Below are positions 28,277 through 38,332 of a DNA stretch of 64,000 bases, in pieces. A program made the translations under genes and the position numbers. The notes beneath the pieces were generated by a model. The model made no database searches. It had not been told where the DNA came from and was given only the letters and a program-made list of their open reading frames with translations. This stretch comes from Leisingera thetidis (lineage in GTDB: Bacteria > Pseudomonadota > Alphaproteobacteria > Rhodobacterales > Rhodobacteraceae), in the NCBI RefSeq assembly GCF_025857195.1, contig NZ_CP109787.1, forward strand, positions 1,925,501 to 1,989,500. Reading direction: 5' to 3'. Numbering within the stretch: the first letter of the stretch is position 1; each line of letters starts with the position of its first letter.

Positions 28277-29452
28277 ATGCCCCCCACCCGCACCCAATCC
28301 ACGTTTGTTTCGCCCATCGTCGAATCGCGCCGCTGGGTGGCCGGCGCCGAGTTTCCGCCCGAACGCCCGCTGCTGAACGTCAGCCAGGCCGCTCCGGCCG
28401 AAGCCCCGCCCGAAGGCCTGCGGCGCGCCCTGGCGGATGCGGCCCTGAACGACACCGCAGCACATCTGTACGGGCCGGTCCTGGGCAACGATGCGCTGCG
28501 GCAGGCCCTGGCCCGCCAGATTTCCGCCCATTACCAGGCCGCGGTCGGCCCGGAACAGGTTGCGATCACGTCCGGCTGCAACCAGGCTTTCGCCGCCGCC
28601 ATTTCCGCCCTCTGCGGCGAAGGCGACGAGGTGATCATCCCGGTGCCCTGGTACTTCAATCACAAGATGTGGCTGGATATGGCCGGCGTCACCGCCGTCC
28701 CGCTGCATGCCGGCGCGGGCATGCTGCCGGATCCGGCCGCGGCGGCGGCGCTGATCGGCCCCCGTACCCGCGCCATCGTGCTGGTGACCCCCAACAACCC
28801 CTGCGGCGTCGAATACCCCGCAGGGCTGGTGCGCGCCTTCTTCGATCTGGCCCGCGACCGCGGCCTGGCCCTGCTCGTGGACGAAACCTACCGCGATTTC
28901 GACAGCCGCAGCGGTGCCCCGCACGGCCTGTTCCAGACCGAAGACTGGGACCGGACGCTGATCCATCTTTACTCCTTCTCCAAGGCCTACCGGCTGACCG
29001 GCCACCGGGTCGGGGCGATTGCCGCCGCGCCGGATGCGATGTTCGAAATGGAGAAGTTTCTTGATACTGTCACAATCTGCCCGTCGCAGCTGGGACAGGC
29101 CGGTGCGCTTTGGGGACTTGAAAACCTGCAGGACTGGCTGGCTGGCGAACGGCAGGAGATTCTCGACCGCCGCGCGGCAATCGAGGACGGCTTTCCGGTG
29201 CTGGCCGCAAAGGGCTGGCGCTTGCTCGGATGCGGCGCCTACTTCGCCTATGTCGCGCACCCTTTCGATCAGCCGTCCGAAGAAATCGCCAGAAAGCTGG
29301 TGGCAGAGGCATCCGTCCTGATGCTGCCGGGCTCCATGTTCATGCCGGCCGGCGACCCGGACGGCGCGCGCCAGTTCCGCATCGCCTTCGCCAACGTGGA
29401 CCGGGCAGGCATCCGGACGCTGTTCGCCCGTCTGGCGGCCTTTGAGCCCTGA
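28277..29452 (+). CDS. Class I/II pyridoxal-phosphate-dependent aminotransferase
   Basis: A 391-residue fold-type I aminotransferase. Visible features are LYGPVLGNDALRQALARQIS (substrate loop), ITSGCNQAFAAAISAL, VTPNNPCGVEYP (Asn/Pro cofactor contacts), LLVDETYRDF (Asp binding the pyridine N) and YSFSKAYRLTGHRVG with the PLP lysine. The start at 28277 is supported by CTGGAG; an in-frame ATG at 28205 lies close to the gpt terminator. The family covers aspartate, aromatic and other acceptors, and the substrate cannot be assigned. It is a stand-alone gene between gpt and ppiD. Confidence 0.9.
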   Translation: MPPTRTQSTFVSPIVESRRWVAGAEFPPERPLLNVSQAAPAEAPPEGLRRALADAALNDTAAHLYGPVLGNDALRQALARQISAHYQAAVGPEQVAITSGCNQAFAAAISALCGEGDEVIIPVPWYFNHKMWLDMAGVTAVPLHAGAGMLPDPAAAAALIGPRTRAIVLVTPNNPCGVEYPAGLVRAFFDLARDRGLALLVDETYRDFDSRSGAPHGLFQTEDWDRTLIHLYSFSKAYRLTGHRVGAIAAAPDAMFEMEKFLDTVTICPSQLGQAGALWGLENLQDWLAGERQEILDRRAAIEDGFPVLAAKGWRLLGCGAYFAYVAHPFDQPSEEIARKLVAEASVLMLPGSMFMPAGDPDGARQFRIAFANVDRAGIRTLFARLAAFEP

Positions 29453-29567
29453 TCTTCCGGCAGTTTGATCCGCAATCATCTTGCTCCTCTGCGGGCAGCC
29501 GCGTATTCAGTCAGCGGCATTACCCGCGGCCTGCAAAATTGGGCCGCAGAACAATAAAGAGGGCATC

Positions 29568-31409
29568 ATGGCCGCAGGCATGAAACATCTATCCAAAACC
29601 TTTGTCTGGATCCTGATGGGGATGCTGATCGTCGGCCTTGCCGGATTCGGCGCGGTGAATTTCACCAGCTCTGCCTCCTCCGTTGCCCAGGTTGGCGATG
29701 AGGAAGTCAGCATCGGCAATTACGTGCGTGAACTGCAGCGGGAACAGCGCGCCTTGCAGGCGCAGACCGGTCAGGCGGTGTCGATGGCGCAAATGACCGC
29801 CTTTGGCATGGACCGGGTGGTTTTGGGCCGGCTGATCTCCCTTGCGGCTCTGGACCACGAGGCCACGAAGCTGGGCCTGTCGATTGGCGATGAAAACCTG
29901 ATCGATGAGCTGTCCGCCATCGATGCCTTCCAAGGCGTGAACGGCGCCTTCGACCGCGAGGCTTACAGCTTTGCCCTCAGAAATGCCGGGCTGTCCGAGA
30001 AGGAATTCGAGGACGACCTGCGCCGCGAGGCCGCCCGCACCATCGTGCAGAACGCAGTGCTGGCCGGCGCCGCGATGCCGCAGACCCTGACCGAAACCCT
30101 CACCGGCTACATCGGCGCCCGCCGCAGCTTCTCCTATGTGCAGCTGAATGCCGCTGACGCCGTGCTGACCGCGGATGTGCCGGCTGACGAGGACCTGCAG
30201 GCCTTCTTTGAGGCGCACCAGGACCAGTTCATGCTGCCGGAAACCAAGGTGATCACCTACGCCGCGCTGCGCCCCGCCTCGCTGGTGGACGAGGTCGAGA
30301 TCGACGAGGCCGCGCTCAACCGGCTGTACGAGGACCGTGCGGACCAGTACCAGCAGCCCGAACGCCGCCTGGTCGAGCGCCTGGTGTTTGCCAATCAGGA
30401 CGCTGCTGCCAGCGCCAAGGCCCAGCTCGAAGCCGGCGGCGCCACCTTTGAAAGCCTGGTGGATGCCCGCGGCCTGGCGCTGCAGGACATCGACATGGGC
30501 GACGTCACCAGGGAAGATCTGGGCGCCGCCGCTGACGGTGTCTTTGCTGTTGAACCCGGCGAAGTGGCCGGCCCCCTGCCCTCTGATCTCGGCCCGGCGC
30601 TTTACCGCGTGAACGGCCTGCTTGAGGCACAGACCACCAGCTTTGAGGACGCTGAGCCGGAGCTGCGCGAGGAACTAGCCGCCGACCGCGCCCGCCGCCT
30701 GGTCGAAGCACGGGCCGAAGACATCGACGATCTGCTTGCAGGCGGCGCCACGCTGGAAGAGCTGGCCACCGGCAACGGGCTCGAGCTGGTTCAGATCAAC
30801 TGGACGGACGAGGTCAGCGACGGCATTGCCGCCTACGAAGGCTTCCGCGCCGCCGCCGCCGCCGTCACCGCCGAAGATTACCCGGCGGTCGAATTCCTCG
30901 AGGACGGCAGCCTGTTTGCCCTGCGCCTGGACGAAACCCTGCCGGAACGCCCGGAACCCTTTGCCGAAGCCAGGGACAAGGTTCTCGCGGCCTGGCAGGC
31001 CGACCGGCTGGCCCGGGCCCTGAAGGATCAGGCCGAAGACCTGCGCGCCGCGGCCGAAGAGGCAGGCGGGTTTGCCGAGGAGGCCGAGGTCAAAAGCGAG
31101 AGCGCCCTGACCCGCACCGCCTATATCGACACGGTTCCGTCGGATCTGCTCAGCCAGGTGTTTGAAATGGAGGTCGGCGAATTCCGCCTGGTGCAGGACG
31201 CCGAATCCGCCGTCGTCGTCCGCCTTGACGGCATCCTGCCGCCGGAGCAGAGCGACGACATGGCCATGCTCGCCCAGGCTCTGCAGGCGCAGCTGGATCA
31301 GTCGCTGGCCCAGGAACTGTTCCAGGCCTATGTGCAGGACGTCCAGACCCGCGCCGAGCCCCGTATCGACCAGCAGGCGCTGAATGCGGCGCAGGCGAAC
31401 TTCCAGTAA
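29568..31409 (+). CDS. ppiD: Membrane-anchored peptidyl-prolyl isomerase / chaperone PpiD (SurA N-terminal type)
   Basis: A 613-residue periplasmic folding factor. An N-terminal anchor (TFVWILMGMLIVGLAGFGAVNF, about 11-32) holds it in the inner membrane facing the periplasm. It is followed by a SurA-like chaperone region (VAQVGDEEVSIGNYVRELQREQRALQ...) and a parvulin-like rotamase region around 240-370 that appears degenerate. A long C-terminal helical part ends the protein. It would help newly exported proteins leave the Sec translocon. The start has GAGGG upstream. trpE follows after only 15 bases, so tryptophan synthesis may be co-transcribed with ppiD. Confidence 0.88.
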   Translation: MAAGMKHLSKTFVWILMGMLIVGLAGFGAVNFTSSASSVAQVGDEEVSIGNYVRELQREQRALQAQTGQAVSMAQMTAFGMDRVVLGRLISLAALDHEATKLGLSIGDENLIDELSAIDAFQGVNGAFDREAYSFALRNAGLSEKEFEDDLRREAARTIVQNAVLAGAAMPQTLTETLTGYIGARRSFSYVQLNAADAVLTADVPADEDLQAFFEAHQDQFMLPETKVITYAALRPASLVDEVEIDEAALNRLYEDRADQYQQPERRLVERLVFANQDAAASAKAQLEAGGATFESLVDARGLALQDIDMGDVTREDLGAAADGVFAVEPGEVAGPLPSDLGPALYRVNGLLEAQTTSFEDAEPELREELAADRARRLVEARAEDIDDLLAGGATLEELATGNGLELVQINWTDEVSDGIAAYEGFRAAAAAVTAEDYPAVEFLEDGSLFALRLDETLPERPEPFAEARDKVLAAWQADRLARALKDQAEDLRAAAEEAGGFAEEAEVKSESALTRTAYIDTVPSDLLSQVFEMEVGEFRLVQDAESAVVVRLDGILPPEQSDDMAMLAQALQAQLDQSLAQELFQAYVQDVQTRAEPRIDQQALNAAQANFQ

Positions 31410-31424
31410 GCAAGGCACGCACCC

Positions 31425-32936
31425 ATGGCCCTGACCCCCGATTACGACAGTTTCGCCAAGGCTTACGAGGCCGGCGCAAACCAGGTCGTCTACACCCGCC
31501 TTGCCGCCGACCTCGACACGCCGGTGTCGCTGATGCTCAAGCTGACCGGCGCCCAGAAGGACGCCTTCATGCTGGAATCTGTCACCGGCGGCGAGGTGCG
31601 CGGGCGCTACTCGATCATCGGCATGAAGCCGGATCTGGTCTGGCGCTGCCACGGCGAACAGTCATCTCTGAACCGCTCGGCGCGGTTCGATGCCGACGAC
31701 TTCAAACCGCAGGACGGCAACCCGATGGACAACCTGCGGGCGCTGATCGCCGAGAGCAGGATCGAGCTGCCCGAGGATCTGCCGCAGGCTGCGGCCGGCC
31801 TGTTCGGCTATCTCGGCTATGACATGATCCGCCTGGTCGAGCACCTGCCGGACGTGAACCCCGATCCTCTCGGCCTGCCCGACGCGCTGATGCTGCGCCC
31901 CTCGGTGATAGCCGTGCTGGACGGGGTCAAGGGCGAAGTCACCGTGGTGTCGCCGGTCTGGTCCACCGACCGCCAGACCGCCAAGGCCGCCTATGCCCAG
32001 GCGGCGGAACGGGTGATGGATGCGGTCCGCGATCTGGAACGCGCCATGCCGGCCGAAAGCCGCGATCTCGGCGATGCGCAGGAGGCCGCGCCGCCGGTGT
32101 CGAACTTCACCAAGGAAGGCTACATGGCCGCGGTGGAGAAGGCCAAGGAGTACATCCGCGCCGGCGACATCTTCCAGGTGGTGCCGGCACAGCGCTGGAC
32201 GCAGGAGTTCCGCCAGCCGCCCTTCGCCCTCTACCGCTCATTGCGGCGCACCAATCCCTCGCCGTTCATGTTCTACTTCAACTTCGGCGGCTTCCAGGTG
32301 GTTGGCGCGTCCCCTGAAATCCTGGTCCGCGTGTTCGGTCAGGAAGTCACCATCCGGCCCATTGCCGGCACCCGGCCGCGCGGTGCCACGCCCGAAGAGG
32401 ACAAGGCGCTGGAGGCCGATCTGCTGGCCGACAAGAAGGAACTGGCCGAGCATCTGATGCTGCTGGATCTGGGCCGCAACGACACCGGCCGTGTTGCCAA
32501 AATCGGCACCGTGCGCCCGACCGAGAAATTCATCATCGAGCGCTACAGCCACGTGATGCACATCGTCTCCAACGTCGTCGGCGAGCTGGCCGAGGACAAG
32601 GACGCGCTGGATGCCTTCTTTGCCGGCATGCCCGCAGGCACCGTCTCCGGCGCCCCCAAGGTGCGCGCGATGGAAATCATCGACGAGCTGGAGCCGGAAA
32701 AGCGCGGCATCTACGGCGGCGGCGTCGGCTACTTCAGCGCCGGCGGCGACATGGACATGTGCATCGCGCTGCGCACCGCCATCGTCAAGGATCAGAATCT
32801 CTATATCCAGGCCGGCGGCGGCGTTGTCTATGACAGCGACCCGGAGGCGGAGTACATGGAGACGGTCCACAAATCCAACGCCATCCGGCGCGCGGCGGCA
32901 GATGCCGCCCGGTTCACCGGCAACGGCAACGGCTGA
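31425..32936 (+). CDS. trpE: Anthranilate synthase component I
   Basis: TrpE converts chorismate to anthranilate with ammonia from TrpG. The 503-residue protein has the N-terminal regulatory half with the tryptophan-site sequence LMLKLTGAQKDAFMLESV. The C-terminal chorismate-binding half has PSPFMFYFNFGGFQVVGASPE, IRPIAGTRPRGATPEED, LLDLGRNDTGRV, YSHVMHIVSNVVGEL and the SGAPKVRAMEIIDE signature. trpG is not adjacent: a gene on the opposite strand separates them by about 1.8 kb. No leader peptide is seen, and it starts 15 bases after ppiD. A repeat-type terminator follows. Confidence 0.96.
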   Translation: MALTPDYDSFAKAYEAGANQVVYTRLAADLDTPVSLMLKLTGAQKDAFMLESVTGGEVRGRYSIIGMKPDLVWRCHGEQSSLNRSARFDADDFKPQDGNPMDNLRALIAESRIELPEDLPQAAAGLFGYLGYDMIRLVEHLPDVNPDPLGLPDALMLRPSVIAVLDGVKGEVTVVSPVWSTDRQTAKAAYAQAAERVMDAVRDLERAMPAESRDLGDAQEAAPPVSNFTKEGYMAAVEKAKEYIRAGDIFQVVPAQRWTQEFRQPPFALYRSLRRTNPSPFMFYFNFGGFQVVGASPEILVRVFGQEVTIRPIAGTRPRGATPEEDKALEADLLADKKELAEHLMLLDLGRNDTGRVAKIGTVRPTEKFIIERYSHVMHIVSNVVGELAEDKDALDAFFAGMPAGTVSGAPKVRAMEIIDELEPEKRGIYGGGVGYFSAGGDMDMCIALRTAIVKDQNLYIQAGGGVVYDSDPEAEYMETVHKSNAIRRAAADAARFTGNGNG

Positions 32937-32957
32937 CGCCAAGGCGGCAATCCGGCT

Positions 32958-33017
32958 GCTTCACCTTTGCAGAAATACTCCCGCCGGAGGCAACGGCGCC
33001 CGCCCGGGGCGCCGTTT
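32958..33017 (+). repeat. 3'-end-associated repeat copy 1 with terminator hairpin (after trpE)
   Basis: A conserved block, CTTCACCTTTGCA then GAAATACTCCCGCCGGAGGCA (32959-32992), is followed by the perfect 10-pair hairpin AACGGCGCCC/GGGCGCCGTT (32992-33001, 33007-33016). The block is nearly identical to that after moeA (39512-39544) and related to one after the indolepyruvate oxidoreductase gene. Here the hairpin abuts the stop of the convergent deacetylase gene and can serve both genes. Confidence 0.7.
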
Positions 33018-34588
33018 CACTTTGCGGGCAGCTGCGCGATCAGGCTGGCGGAGACCGGTGCCAGCGCCACCCGGTTTGCGCGGTCCTGCAGCCCCCAGAG
33101 CAGCAGGGCGGAAATCGTGTCGGGCTGCAGGCGGCCCAGCATGATCACCGCGCCCTCCTGCCCGGCCCGGAACGCCGCCTGGTCCAGAAACCGCCGGATC
33201 GCCCGGGGGCCCTGGTTCGCGCCGTCGAAATCCCGGAACACCACACCGGCCGGAACCCCGTCCCGCAGCGCCAGTTTCTGCACCGTGTTGAGGCCGCTGT
33301 TCTGCGTGACCAGCCCGTATCCGGCCGACGCCGCGGCTGCTGCCACCTGATCCGCCAGCGGCCGGTTGCCCTGCACGCCGGTCTCGACGCCTTCGAGAAT
33401 CGCCACCGCCTCCGGCAGCTTGCCGCGCCAGACCTCCAGCGCCGTTTCGGCGTCCTGCGGCGAGGCTTCGCGCGGCAGGTCCGCCAGCATCAGCACCTCG
33501 AACCCGGCCGCCCGCCGCGCCGCCATTTTTGCCGCGGCCTCCGGGTCATCAGGATCGATGGCAAAGCTCAGGGGATAGGGAAACTCCGCCAGCGCTTCGG
33601 CGCCGACAGCACCAGCGCCGTCGATCAGAACAATCGACATCAGAGGCCGGTTGTCCGGATTGTCAAAACGCTCGGCATGGGCCGCAAACGGAAACTGATC
33701 CGGCTGCCCTGCCGCGGCCAGGGCATAGTCCCGCGGCTTGTCCCGGTCCGTGAGCGGCACCACGGGCTTGCCGATACCCGGCACCAGGGCCTGCTGCTGC
33801 TGCTCCTGTTCCGCAATATCGTCGGGGCCGTTTTCAGTCTCTTCCCCTTCGGTGCGGTCTCCGGCGGCGGGCAAGCCGGGCGCGGTGCCAATGACCGGCA
33901 GCGTCGTTGCCTGTGGCGCGGCGCCGATATCCGGTGCCAGAACCGAAGCGGTTTCCCGTGTTTCAGGAGATTGCGGCACCGTTGGCAATGGCGCTGTTTC
34001 CGGCATCGCCGCCGTGGCGGCGGCCGCGTCTTCCCCGGCAGGCTCCCGCGGCGCAGGCGCGGGCTCAGTTGCGGCGACCACGGCACTTTCGCTGCCAGGC
34101 GCCTGCGGCGCTGCCGGCTGGGCTGCCTGCGGCAGGCTTTCGGCCCTGTCCTGCGCCAGCCCCGGCGCCTGAGCAGGCACGGGGCTGCCGCCGTCCGCAG
34201 CAGCGGTGGCAAGTCCAACCTCCGGTTTTCCGGCCGGAGCTGTATCCGCTCCGGCCAGAGCGCTGAGATCGTCGCTGCCGCCGGTTGCGGCGGGGCCTGC
34301 TGGCTGCGCTTCGACAAGATCCGCGTCCCGCCCCCGGCCGTTGCCCGGCACTTCCACCGCCTCCCCGCCGCCATTCGGCATCCGCGGCGTGCTGCCGGGA
34401 TCATGCTCCGCCGGCGCGGGTGCCGCATCCGCCGTCTCTTCGGCAGGTTGCGGCACCGCCGCCGCCGGGTCTGCCACCGGCTTTTCCCTGGGTCCGGAAA
34501 CCGGCAGGGGCACCGACAACGACAGCATTGCCAGCCCGCCTGCGGCCAGCAACGCCCCGACACTCACGCCGCCCAGAAATCCACGCAT
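33017..34588 (-). CDS. Divergent polysaccharide deacetylase (YibQ/DUF610) family protein with long disordered linker
   Basis: A 523-residue protein. Residues about 8-30 are a hydrophobic signal anchor (VSVGALLAAGGLAMLSLSV). Residues about 35-280 are a low-complexity Pro/Ala/Glu-rich linker. The C-terminal about 230 residues form a divergent polysaccharide deacetylase domain (PLMSIVLIDGAGAVGAEAL, LSFAIDPDDPEAAAKMAARR, ADLPREASPQDAE, LVTQNSGLNTV). YibQ-type proteins act in the periplasm; the substrate is unproven. It lies on the opposite strand between trpE and trpGDC. In relatives such genes usually accompany EnvC-type peptidase and CtpA protease genes, so the trp neighbourhood is unexpected. 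Confidence 0.84.
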   Translation of the reverse strand: MRGFLGGVSVGALLAAGGLAMLSLSVPLPVSGPREKPVADPAAAVPQPAEETADAAPAPAEHDPGSTPRMPNGGGEAVEVPGNGRGRDADLVEAQPAGPAATGGSDDLSALAGADTAPAGKPEVGLATAAADGGSPVPAQAPGLAQDRAESLPQAAQPAAPQAPGSESAVVAATEPAPAPREPAGEDAAAATAAMPETAPLPTVPQSPETRETASVLAPDIGAAPQATTLPVIGTAPGLPAAGDRTEGEETENGPDDIAEQEQQQQALVPGIGKPVVPLTDRDKPRDYALAAAGQPDQFPFAAHAERFDNPDNRPLMSIVLIDGAGAVGAEALAEFPYPLSFAIDPDDPEAAAKMAARRAAGFEVLMLADLPREASPQDAETALEVWRGKLPEAVAILEGVETGVQGNRPLADQVAAAAASAGYGLVTQNSGLNTVQKLALRDGVPAGVVFRDFDGANQGPRAIRRFLDQAAFRAGQEGAVIMLGRLQPDTISALLLWGLQDRANRVALAPVSASLIAQLPAK

Positions 34589-34703
34589 GCCTGTTTTGCC
34601 TCTCAATCCGTTTTGCGGTGCTGCGCCGTTGCGGTGTGCCTGGTGAACCTTGTTTCTGTTCCCCGGCTATCGCCTTTCCTGCCCTTGACGCTGCCCCGTA
34701 TCC

Positions 34704-34732
34704 CTGAACATGTATGTTGCAGCCACTATACT
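34704..34732 (+). promoter_or_regulatory. Candidate promoter of the trpG operon
   Basis: TGAACA (34704-34709), a 17-base spacer and TATACT (34727-34732) lie 44 bases before trpG. An alternative -35 is TTGACG at 34685-34690. No Trp-rich leader peptide is visible. Confidence 0.35.
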
Positions 34733-34775
34733 GCGGCGCGGCCCCCGCCCGCCACCCTTAAAAGAGCCCGCTACG

Positions 34776-35357
34776 ATGCTGCTGCTGATCGACAACTACG
34801 ATTCCTTCACCTACAACCTCGTCCATTACCTAGGCGAGCTGGGCGCGGAAATGGAAGTGCACCGCAACGACGCCATCAACGTGCAGGAGGCGATGGCGAT
34901 GAAGCCCGCGGGAATCCTGCTGTCGCCCGGCCCCTGCGACCCGGACCAGGCCGGCATCTGCCTGGCGCTGACCGAGGCCGCCGCCGAGACCGGGACGCCT
35001 CTGATGGGCGTCTGCCTCGGTCATCAGACCATCGGCCAGGCCTTTGGCGGCAAGGTGGTGCGCTGCCACGAGATCGTGCATGGGAAAATGGGCAGGATGC
35101 ACCACAAGGATACCGGCCTTTTCAAAGGCTTGCCCTCGCCCTTTGATGCAACCCGCTACCATTCCCTGGTGGTGGAGCGTGAAACCCTTCCGGACTGCCT
35201 GGAAATCACGGCAGAGCTGGAGGACGGCACCATCATGGGGCTGCAGCACAAGGAGCTGCCGATCCATGGCGTGCAGTTCCACCCGGAATCCATCGCCTCC
35301 GAGCATGGCCACGCGCTGCTGAAGAATTTCCTGGACGTGATGAAGGTGCCCGCATGA
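34776..35357 (+). CDS. trpG: Anthranilate synthase component II (glutamine amidotransferase)
   Basis: A 193-residue class I glutamine amidotransferase that supplies ammonia to TrpE. The catalytic triad is visible as Cys80 (MGVCLGHQ), His169 and Glu171 (QFHPES). The N-terminus [18 protein letters not shown] and [13 protein letters not shown] are typical. ATG at 34776 is chosen; the frame extends upstream without conserved residues. Its stop overlaps the trpD start (ATGA), giving coupled translation. It may also serve p-aminobenzoate synthase as PabA, as in many bacteria. Confidence 0.95.
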   Translation: MLLLIDNYDSFTYNLVHYLGELGAEMEVHRNDAINVQEAMAMKPAGILLSPGPCDPDQAGICLALTEAAAETGTPLMGVCLGHQTIGQAFGGKVVRCHEIVHGKMGRMHHKDTGLFKGLPSPFDATRYHSLVVERETLPDCLEITAELEDGTIMGLQHKELPIHGVQFHPESIASEHGHALLKNFLDVMKVPA

Positions 35358-36373
35358 GCGACCGTCTGAAGCCGCTCATCGGAGCCGCCGCCGTACGCCC
35401 GCTGACCCGCGCGGAAGCGGAGACCGCATTCACCCTGCTGTTCGAGGGCGAGGCCACGCCCAGCCAGATCGGCGGCCTCCTGATGGCGATGCGCACCCGC
35501 GGCGAGAGCGTCGATGAATATGCCGCCGCCGCCGCGGTGATGCGTGCCAAGTGCCACCCGGTAAAGGCGCCTGCAGGCGCCATCGACATTGTCGGCACCG
35601 GCGGCGACGGCAAGAACACATTGAACATCTCCACGGCGACCGCCTTTGTCACCGCCGGCGCCGGCGTGGTGGTCGCCAAACACGGCAACCGCAATCTCAG
35701 CTCGAAATCCGGCACCGCCGACCTGCAGTCGCAGATGGGAATCAAGGTGATGGTCGGGCCGGAAGTGGTTGAAAAGGCGATCAATGAAGCCGGCATCGGC
35801 TTCATGATGGCGCCCATGCACCATCCCGCGACACGCCACGTGATGCCGACCCGCACCGAACTTGGCACCCGCACCATCTTCAACATCCTCGGCCCCCTGA
35901 CCAACCCGGCCGGCGTCAAGCGCCAGCTGACCGGCGCCTTCAGCCGCGACCTTATCCGGCCGATGGCGGAAACGCTCAAGGCGCTCGGCGCGGAACGCGC
36001 CTGGCTGGTGCACGGATCCGACGGCACCGACGAGCTGACCATCACCGGCATCAGCTGGGTGTCCGCGCTCGAGGAAAACGGCGACATCCGGGACACCGAA
36101 CTGCACCCCGAAGAGGCCGGCCTGCCGGTCCACCCGTTCGAGGCAATTGTCGGCGGCACCCCGGAAGACAACGCCCGCGCCTTCCGCGCCCTTCTTGACG
36201 GCGCCCCCTCGGCCTACCGCGATGCGGTTCTGCTGAATGCGGCCGCGGCGCTTGTGGTTGCCGGACTGGCCGCCGATCTCAAGGACGGTGTGGCCAGGGC
36301 CGCGGCTTCGATCGACAGCGGCGCCGCCAAATCCAAGGTCGAGGCGCTGGCCCGCATCACCTCCGCCGCATGA
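35354..36373 (+). CDS. trpD: Anthranilate phosphoribosyltransferase
   Basis: TrpD joins anthranilate to PRPP. The 339-residue protein shows the glycine-rich PRPP loop [20 protein letters not shown] near 77-96, [15 protein letters not shown], the [17 protein letters not shown] anthranilate site region and [12 protein letters not shown]. It overlaps both neighbours by 4 bases (trpG upstream, ung downstream). Confidence 0.97.
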   Translation: MSDRLKPLIGAAAVRPLTRAEAETAFTLLFEGEATPSQIGGLLMAMRTRGESVDEYAAAAAVMRAKCHPVKAPAGAIDIVGTGGDGKNTLNISTATAFVTAGAGVVVAKHGNRNLSSKSGTADLQSQMGIKVMVGPEVVEKAINEAGIGFMMAPMHHPATRHVMPTRTELGTRTIFNILGPLTNPAGVKRQLTGAFSRDLIRPMAETLKALGAERAWLVHGSDGTDELTITGISWVSALEENGDIRDTELHPEEAGLPVHPFEAIVGGTPEDNARAFRALLDGAPSAYRDAVLLNAAAALVVAGLAADLKDGVARAAASIDSGAAKSKVEALARITSAA

Positions 36374-37023
36374 CGGATTGTCCCGCCGGGCTGGGCGGCT
36401 GGTCCAGCCTGCCTTTCTTTGCTGACACATGGCCCGCAATCGCGGCGGCGCTCCAGGAGGACTCACGCGACATCCTGCCGCCCGCCCATCAGCGGTTTGC
36501 GGCGCTTGAGCTGACACAGCCCGAAGACACCCGCGTCGTGATCCTCGGCCAGGACCCGTATCCGACTCCAGGCCACGCGCACGGGCTGGCCTTTTCCGCG
36601 GAACCGCATGTGCGCCCGCTGCCCCGATCCTTATCCAATATTTACAAGGAATTGCACGCCGATCTTGGTGTGGCACGCACAACCGCGGACCTGCGCGGCT
36701 GGGCCCGCCAGGGTGTTCTGCTGCTGAACACAGCGCTGTCCGTTCCCGCCGGCGAGGCGAATGGCCACAAACTCTTGGGCTGGCATCATTTGGTGCACCA
36801 GGTTCTGCACCTGACGTCCGAACGCCCGACGGCTTACATCCTCTGGGGAAATTCGGCGCAGAAGCTTGAAAAACATATCAAACCGGGCGATCACCTGATC
36901 CTGGAAACCGCCCATCCCTCGCCCTTGTCGGCGCGGCGCGGTTTCTTCGGGTCCCGGCCCTTCTCAAAAGTGAACAATTGGCTCGCCGCCCGCGGCGAAG
37001 CCGGCATAGACTGGAACGCATGA
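36370..37023 (+). CDS. ung: Uracil-DNA glycosylase (family 1)
   Basis: Ung removes uracil from DNA to start base-excision repair. The 217-residue enzyme has the water-activating motif [13 protein letters not shown] with Asp62 and the leucine-loop motif [12 protein letters not shown] with His182. Uracil-binding residues are in [17 protein letters not shown]. Its ATG overlaps the trpD stop, so a DNA-repair gene is embedded in the trp operon between trpD and trpC. trpC starts 14 bases after it. Confidence 0.96.
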   Translation: MTDCPAGLGGWSSLPFFADTWPAIAAALQEDSRDILPPAHQRFAALELTQPEDTRVVILGQDPYPTPGHAHGLAFSAEPHVRPLPRSLSNIYKELHADLGVARTTADLRGWARQGVLLLNTALSVPAGEANGHKLLGWHHLVHQVLHLTSERPTAYILWGNSAQKLEKHIKPGDHLILETAHPSPLSARRGFFGSRPFSKVNNWLAARGEAGIDWNA

Positions 37024-37037
37024 ACGGAGGCACCGGT

Positions 37038-37850
37038 ATGACCCAAAACGTGCTGGACAAGATCAAGGCCTACAAGCTCGAGGAAGTGGCTGCCGACAAG
37101 GCCGCCAAACCGCTGGAAGCGGTTGAAGCCGAAGCGCAGAACGCGTCCCCGGTGCGCGGCTTTGCCGACAGCCTCATCAAGGCCGCCCGCGAGGGCTATG
37201 GGCTGATTGCCGAGATCAAGAAGGCCAGCCCCTCCAAGGGCCTGATCCGTCCGGATTTCGAGCCAGCCGAACTGGCCAAGGCCTATGAAACCGGCGGCGC
37301 CGCCTGCCTCTCGGTGCTGACCGACACGCCCAGCTTCCAGGGCGCCAAGGACTACCTCAAGGCGGCCCGGGCCGCCTGTGCGCTGCCGGTGCTGCGCAAG
37401 GATTTCATGTATGACACCTACCAGGTGGCCGAAGCCCGGGCGCTCGGCGCAGACTGCATCCTGATCATCCTGGCATCCGTGTCCGACGATCAGGCGCAGG
37501 AGCTGGAACAATGCGCCTTCGACTGGGGCATGGACGTGCTGCTCGAAGTGCATGACGCCGAGGAGCTGGAGCGCGCCTGCAGCCTGAAATCGCCGCTGAT
37601 GGGCATCAACAACCGCAACCTCAAGACCTTCGAGACCACGCTGGACACCACCCGCGAGCTGTCCAGGCTGGTGCCCGCGGACCGCACCATCGTCTGCGAA
37701 AGCGGCCTGTCGACCCCGGAGGATCTCTCCGACATGGCCCGCTACGGCGCCCGCAGCTTCCTGATCGGTGAAAGCCTGATGCGGCAGGAGGACGTGGCCG
37801 GCGCAACCCGTGCGCTGCTCGCCAATCCGCTGACGCCCGGCATGATGTAA
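37038..37850 (+). CDS. trpC: Indole-3-glycerol phosphate synthase
   Basis: TrpC closes the indole ring in tryptophan synthesis. The 270-residue TIM barrel starts at 37038 ([17 protein letters not shown]) behind GGAGG at 37026-37030. Catalytic and phosphate-site motifs are [69 protein letters not shown] and [11 protein letters not shown]. It is not fused to TrpF, unlike the E. coli enzyme. moaC follows after 11 bases. Confidence 0.97.
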   Translation: MTQNVLDKIKAYKLEEVAADKAAKPLEAVEAEAQNASPVRGFADSLIKAAREGYGLIAEIKKASPSKGLIRPDFEPAELAKAYETGGAACLSVLTDTPSFQGAKDYLKAARAACALPVLRKDFMYDTYQVAEARALGADCILIILASVSDDQAQELEQCAFDWGMDVLLEVHDAEELERACSLKSPLMGINNRNLKTFETTLDTTRELSRLVPADRTIVCESGLSTPEDLSDMARYGARSFLIGESLMRQEDVAGATRALLANPLTPGMM

Positions 37851-37861
37851 GGAGACCGGCC

Positions 37862-38332
37862 ATGAGCCTCAGCCATTTCGACACCAAGGGCGATGCCCAT
37901 ATGGTCGATGTCTCGGACAAGGCGGTGACCGCGCGGGTCGCAACCGCCGAGGGCCACATCGCCATGGCGCCTGAAACGTTCACGATCATTTCCGAAGGCC
38001 GGGCCAAGAAGGGCGACGTGCTGTCGGTTGCCCGGCTGGCCGGCATCATGGGCGCAAAGAAGACACCGGACCTGATCCCGCTGTGCCACCCGCTGCCACT
38101 CGCCAAGGTCGCGGTGGAGCTGACGCTGGACCCGGATCTTCCCGGTGTCCGGATCGAGGCCACGGTCAAGACCACCGGCCAGACCGGTGTCGAGATGGAG
38201 GCGCTGACCGCGGTCTCCACCGCCGCGCTCACAGTCTATGACATGGCCAAGGCCGTGGACAAGGCGATGCAGATCGGCGGCATCCGCGTGACACTGAAAG
38301 ATGGCGGAAAATCAGGCAGGTACGAGGCGTAA
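37862..38332 (+). CDS. moaC: Cyclic pyranopterin monophosphate synthase accessory protein MoaC
   Basis: MoaC acts with MoaA to turn GTP into cyclic pyranopterin monophosphate for molybdenum cofactor. The 156-residue protein carries [14 protein letters not shown] near the start, [21 protein letters not shown] with the conserved Lys/His, and [23 protein letters not shown]. Its stop is directly followed by the moeA ATG with no gap, and it lies 11 bases after trpC. This conserved trpC-moaC-moeA-lexA order is one I recall from many Rhodobacterales. Confidence 0.97.
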   Translation: MSLSHFDTKGDAHMVDVSDKAVTARVATAEGHIAMAPETFTIISEGRAKKGDVLSVARLAGIMGAKKTPDLIPLCHPLPLAKVAVELTLDPDLPGVRIEATVKTTGQTGVEMEALTAVSTAALTVYDMAKAVDKAMQIGGIRVTLKDGGKSGRYEA

